A stretch of 64,000 nt of DNA from Gnetum montanum (Eukaryota > Streptophyta > Gnetopsida > Gnetales > Gnetaceae): the NCBI GenBank assembly GCA_015680685.1, contig MNCI01016470.1:1000795-1064794 (forward strand), in the 5' to 3' direction. This document shows positions 21,014 through 32,377 of the stretch, piece after piece (position 1 is the stretch's first letter; each line of letters begins with the position of its first letter). A program made the translations under genes and the position numbers. Below the pieces are notes generated by a model that saw only the letters and a list, made by a program, of their open reading frames with translations, did no database searches and was not told where the DNA came from.

Positions 21014-21190
21014 ATGGTTGGCAAATACGAAATAGAGAAGTTCAATGGAAGCAACTTTACATTGTGGAAAATGAAGATACAGGCAATTTTGCATAAAGAT
21101 AATTGCCTGGCAGCTATTGGAGAAAGGCTGTGAGAGGTCACAGATGATGGCAAGTGGAATGAAATGGATGGAAATGAAAAGAATCCTCAA
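21014..21190 (+). pseudogene. gag: Element C gag, N-terminal remnant
   Basis: MVGKYEIEKFNGSNFTLWK is a typical Copia gag start (the KF.G.N...W motif), ending at a TGA after GERL. Sequence then passes directly to the protease linker. The usual UBN2-type helical body and CCHC zinc knuckle, about 200 codons, are missing, so most of gag was deleted. Confidence 0.75.
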
Positions 21191-22683
21191 GGGAATGTGG
21201 CAAGTACCTCATATGATGGTGATGTTCTATACAGTGAGGCAACTATTGTTGAAGGTAGACAGAAGCTCATTGATGCTTGGATCTTGGATTCAGGAGCAAC
21301 ATGGCACATGACCTCTTGGAGAGAATGGTTTTATCACTACAAACCAATCTCAGAAGGATCTGTGTACATGGGAGAAGATCATGCTTTGAAAATCACTGGT
21401 ATTAGTACTATCAAGATAAAGATGTATGATGGCACTATTTGCACCATACAAGAGGTATGACATGTGGAGGGCCTGAAGAAAAATCTACTATCTTTAGGAC
21501 AACTAGATGATGTTGGGTGCAAAACTCATATAGAGAATGGGATTCTGAATATTACCAAAGTTGCACTTGTGGTAATGAAGGCAGAAAAGGTTGCTGCAAA
21601 TTTGTACATGCTTATGGGGAACACACATCAAGTGGGAGAGTCTTCTGTTGCATCAACTAGTTTGGAAGAAGAATCGACGATGTTGTGGCATCAAAAGCTT
21701 GGTCATATGTCAGAACAAGGTTTGAATATTCTCTATAAATAGAGACTACTTCCTGGGCTCAATCTGGTATGTTTACCATTTTATGAGAATTGTGTTACTA
21801 GTAAGCAACATAGATTAAAATTTAGCACATCAACAGCTAAGGGTAGAGGCATGTTGGACTTGCTGCACTCTGATGTTTAGCAAGCACCAGTGACTTACCT
21901 AGGAAGAGCAAGATACTTTGTATCTTTCATTGATGATTTCTCGAGGAGATGTTGGGTGTATCCAATCAAAAGGAAGGTAGATGTCTTTTCAGTCTTCAAA
22001 GTTTTTAGAGTGCAAGTAGAACTTGAGTCCGAACAAAGGATCAAGTGTCTAAGGACAGATAATGGAGGAGAATATAAAACTGGTGAATTTAATGCATTTT
22101 ATGAACAAGAAGGCATCAAGAGGCAGTTCATAGTGGTACACACTCCTCAAAAAAATGGAGTGGTAGAATGGATGAATAAACCTTGTTGGAAAAAACAAGA
22201 TCAATGTTGAAGGCTACAAATCTAACCAAGTCATTTTGGGCAGAAGCATTTAATACGGCCTGCTATTTAATCAATCAGTCTCCATCAACTGTGATTGATC
22301 TAAAAACACCAATAGAAATGTGGACTGGTAAGCCAGCTGTTTATTCTCATCTCCATACATTTGGAAGTTTTGTGTATGTGATGTACAATGACCAAGAAAG
22401 ATCAAAGTTGGACCCAAAGTCCAAGAAATGTATTTTCTTAGGGTATACTGATGGAGTTAAGGGGTATTGGTTGTGGGATCCCACTACCCACAAGGTTGTC
22501 ATCAGCAGAGATGTGATATTTGTAGAAGATAAAATGCAAGAGAAGGGAGATGCTAGCACTTCAAAGGAGAATTCAGAGACTACTAAAATTTAGGTAGAAC
22601 ATAAGACAAAAGTTGAAGATCTAGTTACTTTTGAAGCAACATCAATGTATGAAGAGAAAGAACTAGTTAAGTTTGAAGCTTAT
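21191..22683 (+). pseudogene. Element C protease and integrase (5' half of pol)
   Basis: Protease active site WILDSGATWHMT at about 21277 (DSG intact). GAG-pre-integrase LWHQKLGHMSEQG at about 21685. Integrase core: LLHSDV (first Asp, about 21860), CLRTDNGGEY (second Asp, about 22050) and TPQKNGVVEWMN (Glu, about 22143; the usual AERMN is changed). C-terminal pieces FGSFVYVMYN, KKCIFLGYTDGVKGYWL and SRDVIFVE follow. Breaks: TGA near 21458, TAG near 21740 and 21878, a frameshift near 22190, TAG at 22591. The reading frame then meets the solo LTR at 22684 and resumes at 23514. Confidence 0.85.
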
Positions 22684-23508
22684 TGATGAGTGGCGAGATA
22701 CCCCTACACTCAACCATATGAATACGAGCGTTCTCACGCACGATTCGGTCGAACTCCACAGACGGACTAGTTGTGGCACCTAGACAGTTATCCTTAGGTT
22801 GTAGTTCGCTATCTTTCCACTTGGACTAGTATTATATTTATCATGTATGGTTTAGTCCAGAGTGAGGTGTATGATGTGCTCCTAATCTAATGCTACTCCT
22901 GAGGGCAGTGAAAAGTAATATTAACTAAGCTAAGCTAAGGGAGAAAGGGTAAGAGAATCTAATCTAGCCTAAGTGTGATGAGCATCCATTCCTTGATCAT
23001 TCATACACATCTTGAACCTCATGCATGACTACCACTAGGATTACCAAGTGGAGATCCTAGGTATGCCACTGGGTTACCAAGTAGTCATACTTAAATGCTA
23101 GTAATCAAGTTGTACTCATTCCGCGTTCTAATGTGAGTTTAAGGGTGAGAGAGACTAATTAGGAAAGTAGTAAATAACACTTAAATAAATAAATAAATAA
23201 GCAAAGTGAATGCTCCAATGATAAAGTAATCTCGATCTTTATTTCTGGTCATGTGCATGTCCAAGTACGTCACACTCGAATAAAGAATGCCATATAATTA
23301 CATTCACCACATTGCGGGCAGACACGGGAAAATAATCTATCTCTGGAGGGATCAAACTGCCAGAGTTTCGCTACAATCTAACCTAATGATTTTAAACAAG
23401 GGAGAGCCGCCTCTTATTTATAGACATGATGACGGATTGTGATATCGTGTACACGATATCGTAGGGGAAGACATGATATCGCGAGGGATGCGATATCGCG
23501 TCCCATCA
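22684..23508 (-). repeat. Solo LTR inserted in element C
   Basis: An 825 bp LTR of the A/E superfamily in reverse orientation: it begins TGATGAGTGGCGAG and ends CCCATCA. It carries the conserved CTACACTCAACCATA end segment and, at 23441-23460, a 20 bp perfect palindrome built from GATATCGTGT. Flanks are CTTAT (22679-22683) and ATTAT (23509-23513), a 4 of 5 match fitting a 5 bp target duplication. No internal region is present, so it arose by LTR-LTR recombination. Element C pol continues across it. Confidence 0.9.
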
Positions 23509-25067
23509 ATTATGAAGTTTGTCGATCATCTCAGGTAAAAAGATTACCAACTTGGCACTCAGATTATGTTACTAAAAGTAATGTTGCATACTGCCTTTTA
23601 ACGGAGGATGGAGAGCCCTCAACTTTACATGAGGCTCTCAAAAGTCCAGATGTGTCTTTGTGGATGGTAGCAATGCAAGAGGAGATTGAAGCTTTACACA
23701 AAAACAAGACATGGGATCTTGTTACACTACCACAAGGAAGAAAGGCTATTGGAAAAAAATGGGTCTACAAGATCAAACGTGATAGTAATGACCAAGTGGA
23801 GCGATATCGTGCAAGATTGGTGGTAAAGGGATATGCTCAAAAAGAAGGAATTGACTTCAACAAGATATTTTCTCCTATGGTTAGACTTATAATAGTCAGA
23901 GTAGTCCTAGCAATGTGTGCTACATTTGACCTGCATATAGAACAACTAGATGTGAAAACTACTTTTCTGCATGGAGATCTTGAAGAAGAGATTTATATGC
24001 TCCACCCAGAAGGTTTTGCAGAAGAAGGCAAAGAGAACTTGGTTTGCAGGTTGAACAAATCTTTGTACGGTCTCAAACAGGTGCTAAGGTGTTGGTACAA
24101 GAGATTTGACTCGTATATCATGAGCCTTGGGTACAATAGACTCAGTGCAAACCCTTGTACATATTTCAAGAGGTTTGATGAAGATTTCATCATTCTGCTA
24201 TTGTATGTGGATGACATGTTGGTTGTAGGTCCCAACAAAGAGAAAATCCAAGAATTGAAGGCACAGTTGGCTAGGGAATTTGATATGAAAGACTTGGGAC
24301 CAGCAAACAAGATTCTAGGGATGCAAATCCACCGAGACAGAAATAACAAGAAGATTTGGCTTTCTCGGAAAAATTACTTGGGTATGATCTTGCGATGCTT
24401 CAACATACAAGATTGTAAGCCAATTTCTACCCCACTTCCTATTAATTTCAAATTATCTTCAAAGATGTGTCCTAGAAATGAAGTAGAGAGGAATGAGATG
24501 TCTCGAGTACCATATGCATCAGCAATGGGAAGCCTAATGTTTGCTATGATTTGTACAAGACCAGACATTGCACAAGCAGTGGGAGCAGTTAGTCGGTACA
24601 TGGCAAATCTTGGACGAGAGCATTGGAGTACTGTTAAGAGAATCCTGAGATACATTAAGGGTACCTTAGATGTTGCATTATGTTATGGAGGATTTGAATT
24701 TACTATTAAAGGTTACGTGGATTTAGATTTTTCAGGTGATCTAGATAAAAGAAAATCTACTACAGGCTATGTGTTTACACTTGCAGGAGGAGCTATAAGC
24801 TGGGTATCAAGATTGCAAACAGTAGTAGCATTATCTACAACAGAAGAAGAATACATGGCAGCTACACAAGTTTGCAAGGAAGCAATTTGGATTCAAAGGT
24901 TGTCAGAGGAGCTTGGACACAAACAAGAGAAGATTCCTTTGTTTTGTGATAGTCAAAGCACCTTACATATTGCAAAGAATCTAGCCTTTCATTCAAGGAC
25001 AAAACACATAAGCGTACAATTTCACTTTGTTCGTAACATAGTAGGAGATGGAAGTGTGGATATGTAG
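23509..25067 (+). pseudogene. Element C reverse transcriptase and RNase H (3' half of pol)
   Basis: An open frame from the solo LTR border to TAG at 25065. RT: AMQEEIEALHKNKTWDLV (about 23672), KKWVYKIKRD, ARLVVKGYAQKEGIDFNKIF, LDVKTTFLHGDLEEEIYM, SLYGLKQ and LLLYVDDMLVVG (about 24198; catalytic YVDD intact). RNase H: DLDFSGDLDKRKSTTGYVF, ALSTTEEEYMAATQ and FCDSQSTLHIAKN, with R.KHI near the end. The RNase H catalytic acids appear kept. The pattern is that of Tork/TAR-type plant Copia elements (lineage inferred). An ATG at 23439 lies in the solo LTR and is not the true start. After the stop, an in-frame tail (NLADVLTKPIN, about 25085) is cut off by the TAG. Confidence 0.9.
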
Positions 25068-25210
25068 AAGATACACACCACGGATAATCTTGCAGATGTT
25101 CTGACCAAGCCAATTAACATGGAAAAGTTTGATTGGAGTAGATCCTCATATGGCCTAGCAAAAACATAAGCAACATAGAATGGCAAGGTAGAAAGGATGG
25201 TGTGGAGATA

Positions 25211-25420
25211 TGATTGTTAATTTGCTACCAGATCTGCTAACAACAACATAATGACCTGCCAAGGACTAAAACTAGCAAGACCATTGCTTGAAAGGGCCTA
25301 CAACTAGTGGCTTTCTAAGGCCTAAAATTGGTGACCTATCAAGGTCTAAAAATTGGTGAGATTATGGCTTGCCAAGGCCTAAAACTGGTGGTCTACCAAG
25401 GCTTAAAAATTGGTGAATAT
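25211..25420 (+). repeat. Element C 3' LTR, truncated, with short tandem units
   Basis: Begins TGATTGTTAATTTG after the purine-rich AAAGGATGGTGTGGAGATA. At 25255-25420 there are about six units of 24-34 bp of the form CC(A/T)(A/T)CCAAGG.CTAAAA.TGGTG. No matching 3' border is found, so the LTR is truncated. Confidence 0.65.
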
Positions 25421-25839
25421 ACGATCTTTCTTACTTGCCCTTACATGCATATGATGACCAGTTTTTATAATGATGCCTATTTTGACAATTTTCATATTAT
25501 TACATTACTTTGTGGCATTGTCTTTTACAGTCATTTTAACTTGTATTCTTTTTACGCCAGAGATTATAAAACACAAAAAATGTAAAACATAAAAAATGTT
25601 TAAAAATATTTTCTCTTTCGACAACAAATGCAGTATACATGACTAGAACAACCTAAATTCATCAATTGCACTAACACACAAATGCAAAGAAATACCAAAA
25701 TGTTGCAACAAATTAACTAGAAAAGGTCTTAGTTTGTAGTTTACTAGTTGCATAAAAAATCCAAAAATTTGTAACATACGTAAAACCTACCCAAAATTTC
25801 TCATATGCTAGGATTTGAAATCCCGCATGTTAGGAATTT
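25421..25839. other. Element B interior after C, non-coding
   Basis: AT-rich, with repeated AACACAAAAAATGTAAAACATAAAAAATG near 25570. No coding domain. Confidence 0.4.
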
Positions 25840-27490
25840 AACTAAAAATGCCTACACACTAGGGATGCAAGTTCCACACGTTTTGGCAGCATGTGGTGAA
25901 GTGTGTGAAGCCTCAATAACTTTCTAGGTTGATTCTTACACTTCAACCTTAGCTTGGAATGATCTAAAGAGTATTAGATCTCTCAAAAACCCTAAATTCT
26001 ACCTTAGGAGCTCCAAGATGTTAAAAAATAAGTCAGAAGTGCTAACAAAAAAGCCAAGCTCTATCCCACACACTGGGCTCTTAGTTCTAAATGCTAGCTA
26101 GTGTGTGGAGATAGGGTGTGAGGTTGTGGAGAAGTTTTACCATGTCAAAAATTACTAATTACTTGCCTAGTGGATCCCATGAAGCCTAAAGTGAAGAATT
26201 GGTCAAAAATTTGATTCTTACAAGTTGCAAAAGCTAAGTTCTATATCCACAAGCTAGAAACCCCAACACCACAAGCTAACAAGCATGTGGGGATAGAGTG
26301 TAAGCTTCAAATAGGGTTAATCTTAATCAACAAGGCTAAAAATTTACACAAGAATGACCAAAATCCTAGATGTTACCTTTGGAGTCTTCATACCTAGAAA
26401 ACCAAGTTGAAAAAGCTCAAAAATAGTTAGGATCATTTTCACACACTGTACACACGAGGCCCACACGTTGGCCAGTATGTGGAACAATGTGAGGGATTTT
26501 GAAAATCTTTTAAAACCTTTAAATTTTCCCAAAATTTATCTATTGAAGTCTAAGAAATTTAAAGTGGGATATACACCAAGATTTAACCTATTGTTTAGCT
26601 AAGAAAAGCTAGGTTTTAGCTTCAAACACTAAGCATACAAGTTTAACATGTTGGCCAGTGTGTGTGAGTAGCGTGTGAACTTCAAAAAGCCTTTCCTTTG
26701 GCTTCAGATGGTCTAACAATTGTAGAAACATTCTCCCCAACTTGGACCTACCATAGGAGCCTAAAATAGCCAAAAACTAAGTCAAAATGCCTTAAAAATG
26801 GCTTGGCTAAACTCCTCATGCTGGGATATCAATCCCACACATTGCAAAATTTGTGGGCTCAATGTGTAAGCTTTACATTATTTGGATCCAAGTTAAAAGT
26901 TATTTGTTAACACCTTGGTAAGTTCTGAGAGACTTAAACTAGAAGGTGGAGTAAGAAGATGACCTGGAAACTTGGAAAGGATGAAAAACATGGTTGAAAA
27001 CCCCTTGAAACTATCAAGTTTTATCCCACATTCTTGGAACCCTATTCCACACAGTGTATAACATGTGGGGCAGTGTGTGGGATTGTCTAGCAAGATCTAC
27101 TATTCTTAGAATTGTCATAAACTATCTAGAAAGTCCCATAAGCCCTAGGATGGAATATTGACCAAATATTTGATCCTTGCAACCTATAAAAACTAGGTAT
27201 TAGTCCAACACATTGGAGCACCTTATCCCACACATTGTATAGCATGTGGGGATAGTGTGTGCAGCTCTAACAAGCCAAAACATAGTCCAAGCTTATCTAT
27301 GCATAGCCCAAAGTGTTCAAACAAGCCTTACACCAACCCTACACAACTTAGATGTAGTTAAACTAATTTGAACAAGCTCATACTTGGTAAGAATTCTTCA
27401 CACACTAGGGATTCAAGTCCCACACACTACGATGGTAGTCTAGACTACCCACACATTGTAGGAATAATCCACACACATTGAGAATTCAAC
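25840..27490 (+). repeat. Degenerate tandem array, unit about 190 bp, with hairpin motif
   Basis: About nine units spaced 167-218 bases (near 25855, 26073, 26240, 26440, 26625, 26810, 27022, 27205, 27403). Each carries a CCACAC(A/G)...TGTGG pair and a trailing AGTGTGTG(A/G/C)..CTT. Between them run CTAAAAACTAAG-type linkers. The same CCACA...ATGTGGAGGTAGTGTGTGGG motif is in both element B LTRs (about 16383-16420 and 29766-29805). This looks like an expanded 3' untranslated repeat region. Confidence 0.65.
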
Positions 27491-29424
27491 ATTTTAGCTT
27501 TTTTAGATTGTTTGATCATGAAAAGCTTGTTTTAAAGAAATTTACAACCACTTTATATAAGTTTTGACCCATTTAAATCATTTTTATTATATTTTTACTT
27601 ATTTTAACAACTTACATCCTATTTTTACTAAAGTTTTTCTTATTTTGACCATTTATGACCTATTTTCACTAGATTTTACCTTATTTTTGCCATAAAATCA
27701 ACTAAAAATTTAAATATTACTATTTTAACCATATTCGACCACCTTTGATCCTTTTTAGCCTCATTTTATATCATCTTTTAGCATCCTCTAACATCATTTG
27801 ATGTCATTTTGTAGCATTTTGGCTCTCATCCTACCTCATTCTACCATACTTTACCTTTTTTAGCCTTCTTATACTTTGTTTTGACCTTATTTTACTTTAT
27901 TATTATAATATATTACATTATTTTAAAATATCTTATTAATTATATAATGCAGTTGGCACTTGATGTGCTTATGTTGACATGCAAGGTTAGGCTATGGAGA
28001 TGAGGGGGTAATTTGACTAGCCTTTGAGCCCAAGTAGACCCTTCTCATAATGTTGCTTGATTAAGTTGATTTTTAATGTCTAAATTGAGAGCCTGAACAC
28101 CTTTAAACCATGTAGCCTTAACACCCTAGAATGACCTAACTACTCTTAACCTTGAAACTTGAGACATCACATAGGATTCATTTATTAAATTCCATGATGA
28201 TGAGGAGAAAACTTTGAAATGAACTTCATTGTTAGAACCTAGCTTGCTCAAGAGATTACAGAAACCCTTACAAGGCAATATTAGAACCTTCACATGGCCC
28301 TAATTACATCTAACATTAATTCATTTACTTTTAGTATTGTTGACCTTTGTGCATGGGTTCAACAAGCACGAATGGCATTAACAACTCCTGTGGCCTATAA
28401 CAAGTGAGCTTGCATGACTGCATATCTCTTTTTAGCATCTTAAAACATTGCAAACTTTGTCTAAATATGTAAAGCACAAAACAAAGTAATCATGTTCCAC
28501 TAGTTGTAACCTATGATTACTTGTATCTGCTAGTTGTCTCATGTGGTCTTATGTAATCTCTTATAATCATGTATATTCTTTGACTTGTTTTCTTGTTCTC
28601 TTATAGTTGTGATTGCAAAATGAAGCTTGAAGTCATCACAAGGGTACAACTCATCATAGAAATGAGTTACCATGCATCCTCGATGCATGAGATTTGATTA
28701 GCTTCTCCTAGTGTACCAAGAGTGCTTGCCTTACATCACCTCCATTACTGCTCTTAAGCCATAATCCTGTAGCCAAATTGTAGCCTTTTTATCCTAATAA
28801 TAATGAAGAATTATGTTTGAGATTCATGCACCATGACCATGTGACATCACCTTTAACATGCTCTACTAACCAAGTTCACTAAGTGTAACACATCTTACTT
28901 AGAAAGAAAACAAAAATTTGGCATTGGCAATGAAACCCAATGAAGGTTTCACCCCTTAAAAAATGAGGAAGCAAATTACCATAAAGCCAAGAGGCCAATG
29001 AAGCCAAAAGGTCAAATCAACAACTCCAAACAAACAAAAAAATGTTTCTAATGGCTAAAGAAGCCCAAGAGCAGAGTGTTGGTTCCTCTAATACATTACC
29101 AAGTAACTAGTAGTTTGAGCACAAAGCATGAAGATCTTTTCGATTAGCAAATATGTCACTACCATACCATAGCTAGGATGTCAACATTTGGAATTCTTTG
29201 TTAACCTATTTGACCATTCCTAGATAGCCAATTGAGCCATTATCTCTTTTCAAACTCATAACATTTCATCATGAACTTATTTCACCATCTTGAGGACTTA
29301 TGGGCATGGTTCAATAGCTATAGAATCAAGCATGGAGGGGAAGCATTGCTGATAAACCTATGGTGATATTTCACATTCTTTGGTAATTTCTCTTAGGAAA
29401 ATCCTCAAAACATCAACAAAGAAA
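27491..29424. other. Element B 3' region, non-coding
   Basis: 27540-27960 is T-rich with loosely repeated TTTTGACC and TATTTTTACT phrases. 27960-29424 is unassigned: no RT, integrase or host domain is found in six frames. Confidence 0.5.
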
Positions 29425-30571
29425 GGTCAATGAAACAACCCAAAGAAAATTCATGTTGTATTGTAAAAGAATTGAGATATTGATGGAATTTTAGGTAGTT
29501 TTTCAATGTAAAAAATTGAGATGTGCAGCCCACATGCTACAAAGCCCATGTATTCGAATACTCTACAAGCTACAAATGCCTTGTATTCTAGCTTGTGGAA
29601 GCTAAAGAATACTTCACAAGCTATAAATGCCTTATATCCTAGTTGTGGAAGCTAAAAAAATGCTCCACAAGCTAAAAATTTTATGTATTCTATCTTGTGG
29701 AGGTTAAAAATGCTTCACAAGCTACAAAAATTTGTATTTTTACCTCACACTATATGCATTGTAGCTCCACATGCTATGTAGGATGTGGAGGTAGTGTGTG
29801 GGATTTGGGCTTTGATTCCACATTCTAGACATCCCAGTCCCATAACCATACATTGGGTAGCATGTGGAATTAGTGTGTGAAGGCTGAAACCATGCTAAAA
29901 CTACTCACACACTATAAAATATGTCCAAGAAAATTGTAAAATTTGTCAGAAATTTGTTAGAAATCATGTTAGAATTAACCAATAATAAATCAGGATCTCC
30001 ATAGCTTATTTAATCCAAAATTTTCTTCATTGTAAGGACTTTTGAATCACTTCGCATTTGGCCAAAATGGAGACTTCTAGAATAGAGCAAAAGCAAAAGT
30101 CCATAACCATTTTCCCACCCAACATAGATTATTGGAATAGAGAAGAATCCATAACAAGTAAAGTTCAGAAGTAGATTCATGTAGATATTGTAGTAGAACA
30201 CACCTTGCAATCTACAATGAAATTCAAATATATTTTATATTTCTTGGGTTTTCAAGATCCATAATCTATATCTTCTATACTTTTACTCTTAACATTTGTT
30301 TTCATAGTAATTAATAGTGAATTTATAGTTTCAGCTTATTAGCTATATTTTATCTATTTCTCTATTCTTATTGTCTACACTATATTATAAAATTAAAACA
30401 TCCATTCGCACTCTTTTTTATCGCTTGGTAGTAGACCCTTCAAGTCCTTAAGAGATTGACAAGACCATTTGAATCACTCGTAGGTCCTTCCCAAAGCTTG
30501 TAGATTTGTGAGCTAAACTATTTTACACAATAATTTTTGGCCTTCCAACATCAGATTTTTTTGTTGCTGCA
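29425..30571 (+). repeat. Element B 3' LTR
   Basis: Homologous to 15975-17181, including TTTTTCAATGTAAAAAATTGAG, CACAAGCTA-type units and AGCTAAACTATTTTACACA. It ends TTGTTGCTGCA. A purine-rich CCCAAAGAAAATTCA lies at the left border. Confidence 0.75.
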
Positions 30572-31441
30572 ATCCCTAAGAAAGCATTGGGTAGAGGTTT
30601 GGATAGAGTAGCATTACATATGAATTTACTTGTGAAACTTATTAGTAAGATTAGTAATTCTAAAAAAAATAATTCATACATATGGATATAGGAATATTTA
30701 TTTTATATTCACCATCTTATTCCAATAAATCATAAGAATAATGACTACCCTATATTCTTTAAATGGTACCATTAACTTAAATAATCCATCTCTTATGAGG
30801 CATAACTACATATGTGAAATACATTAAAGTGTTATTATGGGTTAAAAAATAGAAAGAAAAAATACCTATTGACTAATTATTTTAAAAGAGCACCTTAATA
30901 TGGCATCAATGAAATGATGATTAATTTCCTCAATAAGATTATACTATATTAGTTGACATTTTCCTCATCATCATCCTAGCCTTATCTTAATAAAATGGGG
31001 TTGGTTGTTATACCATATTCATCGTAAATAGAAAAACAATAGTATTATTACATTCTACTGATGCATAAAATATCATCTGTAGTAATTTTTTTAAGCTATT
31101 ATAAATCAAATCATCAATAGGTAAAATATGACTATAACTTAAGATGTTGTGATTGCTCTTAATTTAGTATTCAAAAATATCAACTTATTCAAAATAGATA
31201 ACCTAACAAAATAATAACTATAGTATCTAATATAGGTTATTGAGATTTGGAGGAAATAGAAATAGAGTTAATAATCCATAATAGCCAAATCCAAGGATAG
31301 AATGCATTGTAAATAATATTAGAAATTATGAACTAACAAGCTTTTTATCATGTTCATAGATCCTTATGCTCTATTAGACAAAATAAATATACATATTATG
31401 CATAGGAAACACTTCATCAATAAAGTTACCAAGTTTTCTTG
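30572..31441. other. AT-rich intergenic, unassigned
   Basis: No frame, repeat or TE border I can support. Confidence 0.4.
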
Positions 31442-31889
31442 TGATGAACAATTTTAAGCCAACTGTATCCACATAGTAGCATCGACATTGATGTATCAAT
31501 GTAGGGTCAATTGTGTGACATATGTGCAATAAATGCCTATATGAATGCACATATTCACTGCATTTATATCAGTATTTTGATCATTTTCTTAGTAAAGATC
31601 TTGCAAGTTTTTTCCATAGCAATTAGAACAATTAGCGAGTGTTGACAATATGATTTGAAGTGATTGTAAAAAATCTTTTTTGAGTGCCATGCACCTAGAC
31701 ATATTACATGAACAACAATAAAGATCAAAATTATTTCACTCCATTCCATCACTTGGACTTAGCTTAGATTTGCATTGAATGCAATTTATTTTATATGTAG
31801 TGTAGTATAATAATTACTTTCTTGTACAAGTAATTAGTAATTTATGATTATAATGTACAATAGTTATGGTGGCAAAAGTATAGTTGATT
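31442..31889 (+). repeat. A-family LTR, 5' part
   Basis: Starts TGATGAACA. ATCAATGTAGGGTC matches the U3 of element A (CAACGTAGGGTC, about 12412). TTGAGTGCCATGCACCTAGACATATTACAT and AACAATAAAGATCAAAATTATTTCA match 37790-37840. U5 is missing. Confidence 0.65.
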
Positions 31890-31896
31890 TCAAACT

Positions 31897-32227
31897 ATGG
31901 ACGAGAACGTAGAGGAGAGTAGAGCCAAAGATAAGGAAAAGATGAAGAACATAGAAATAAGAAAGAACTACTATCCACAAAAAGGGAAAGTAGTTGCAAT
32001 TGAGAAGATTGCAAACTTAGATTCAGATGATGATGGATATGACTTCTATCAATATGAACATCCTAAGGGTTCTTTTCTTATGATCTTACATCCTGAAGTG
32101 TTTGGGACCTATGCGTTGAATATGAAATTCATCAAAAGGCAACTGCCTAGGAGGTTATCTTATTCCAAAGGTAAATATAGATAGCCATATCATCAATAAT
32201 AGTACTATCCTAGTGGGGCTTCATTGT
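31897..32227 (+). pseudogene. gag: A-family gag fragment
   Basis: Starts at MDENVEESRAKDKEK. The segment GYDFYQYEHPKGSFL aligns with GCDIYQYEHLKGCCL of element A (3131-3175) and CNICLYDHPKGQCP of element E (53854). In this copy the zinc-knuckle Cys residues are gone. TYALNMKFIKRQLPRRLSY corresponds to MYALNTRLARRQAPR in A. Stop near 32182. Only the C-terminal fifth of gag remains. Confidence 0.75.
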
Positions 32228-32377
32228 AACATCAATATCATGCTTGATTTTACCTTATAAAAATGCATATTCTTTCTCCTTTTCTTATGCAAATAGATAA
32301 AAAAAAATCATCAATCTAAACATAAATTATCCTCTTGCTCTCATTGGCCTTGAAAGAGGTAATATTTTTCTTCTTAT

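Larger units (their letters stand above)
20570..25420 (+). mobile_element. Element C: Ty1/copia retrotransposon nested in B
   Basis: Partial 5' LTR, decayed tRNA-iMet primer site, truncated gag, protease, integrase, RT and RNase H in Copia order, polypurine tract and truncated 3' LTR. RT and RNase H are intact over 520 codons, so C is younger than A or B. It is interrupted by a solo LTR at 22684-23508. LTR borders are approximate because both LTRs seem truncated. Confidence 0.8.
15975..30571 (+). mobile_element. Element B: large Tat-like gypsy derivative without RT or integrase
   Basis: Two related LTRs (about 15975-17181 and 29425-30571) flank a tRNA-Asn primer site, a Tat-type gag, a protease, then only non-coding sequence including a hairpin-motif array. 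Element C is inserted in its interior (20570-25420). Without C, the unit would be about 9.7 kb. No RT, RNase H or integrase of gypsy type is found anywhere inside, so it fits the LARD-like (large non-autonomous) class. Loss by deletion at the element C insertion is the alternative. The exact 5' LTR border and target duplication are unclear. Confidence 0.7.

Noticed and set aside
23439-23513. ATG at 23439 as the start of the long Copia frame
   Set aside because: It lies in the inserted solo LTR; similarity to Copia pol starts only after 23513.
25255-25420. CRISPR-like spaced repeats
   Set aside because: Units are degenerate, have no unique spacers, and lie in a plant LTR.
31897-32184. Independent 95-residue host gene
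   Set aside because: It aligns with the gag C-terminus of elements A and E and sits next to an A-family LTR.
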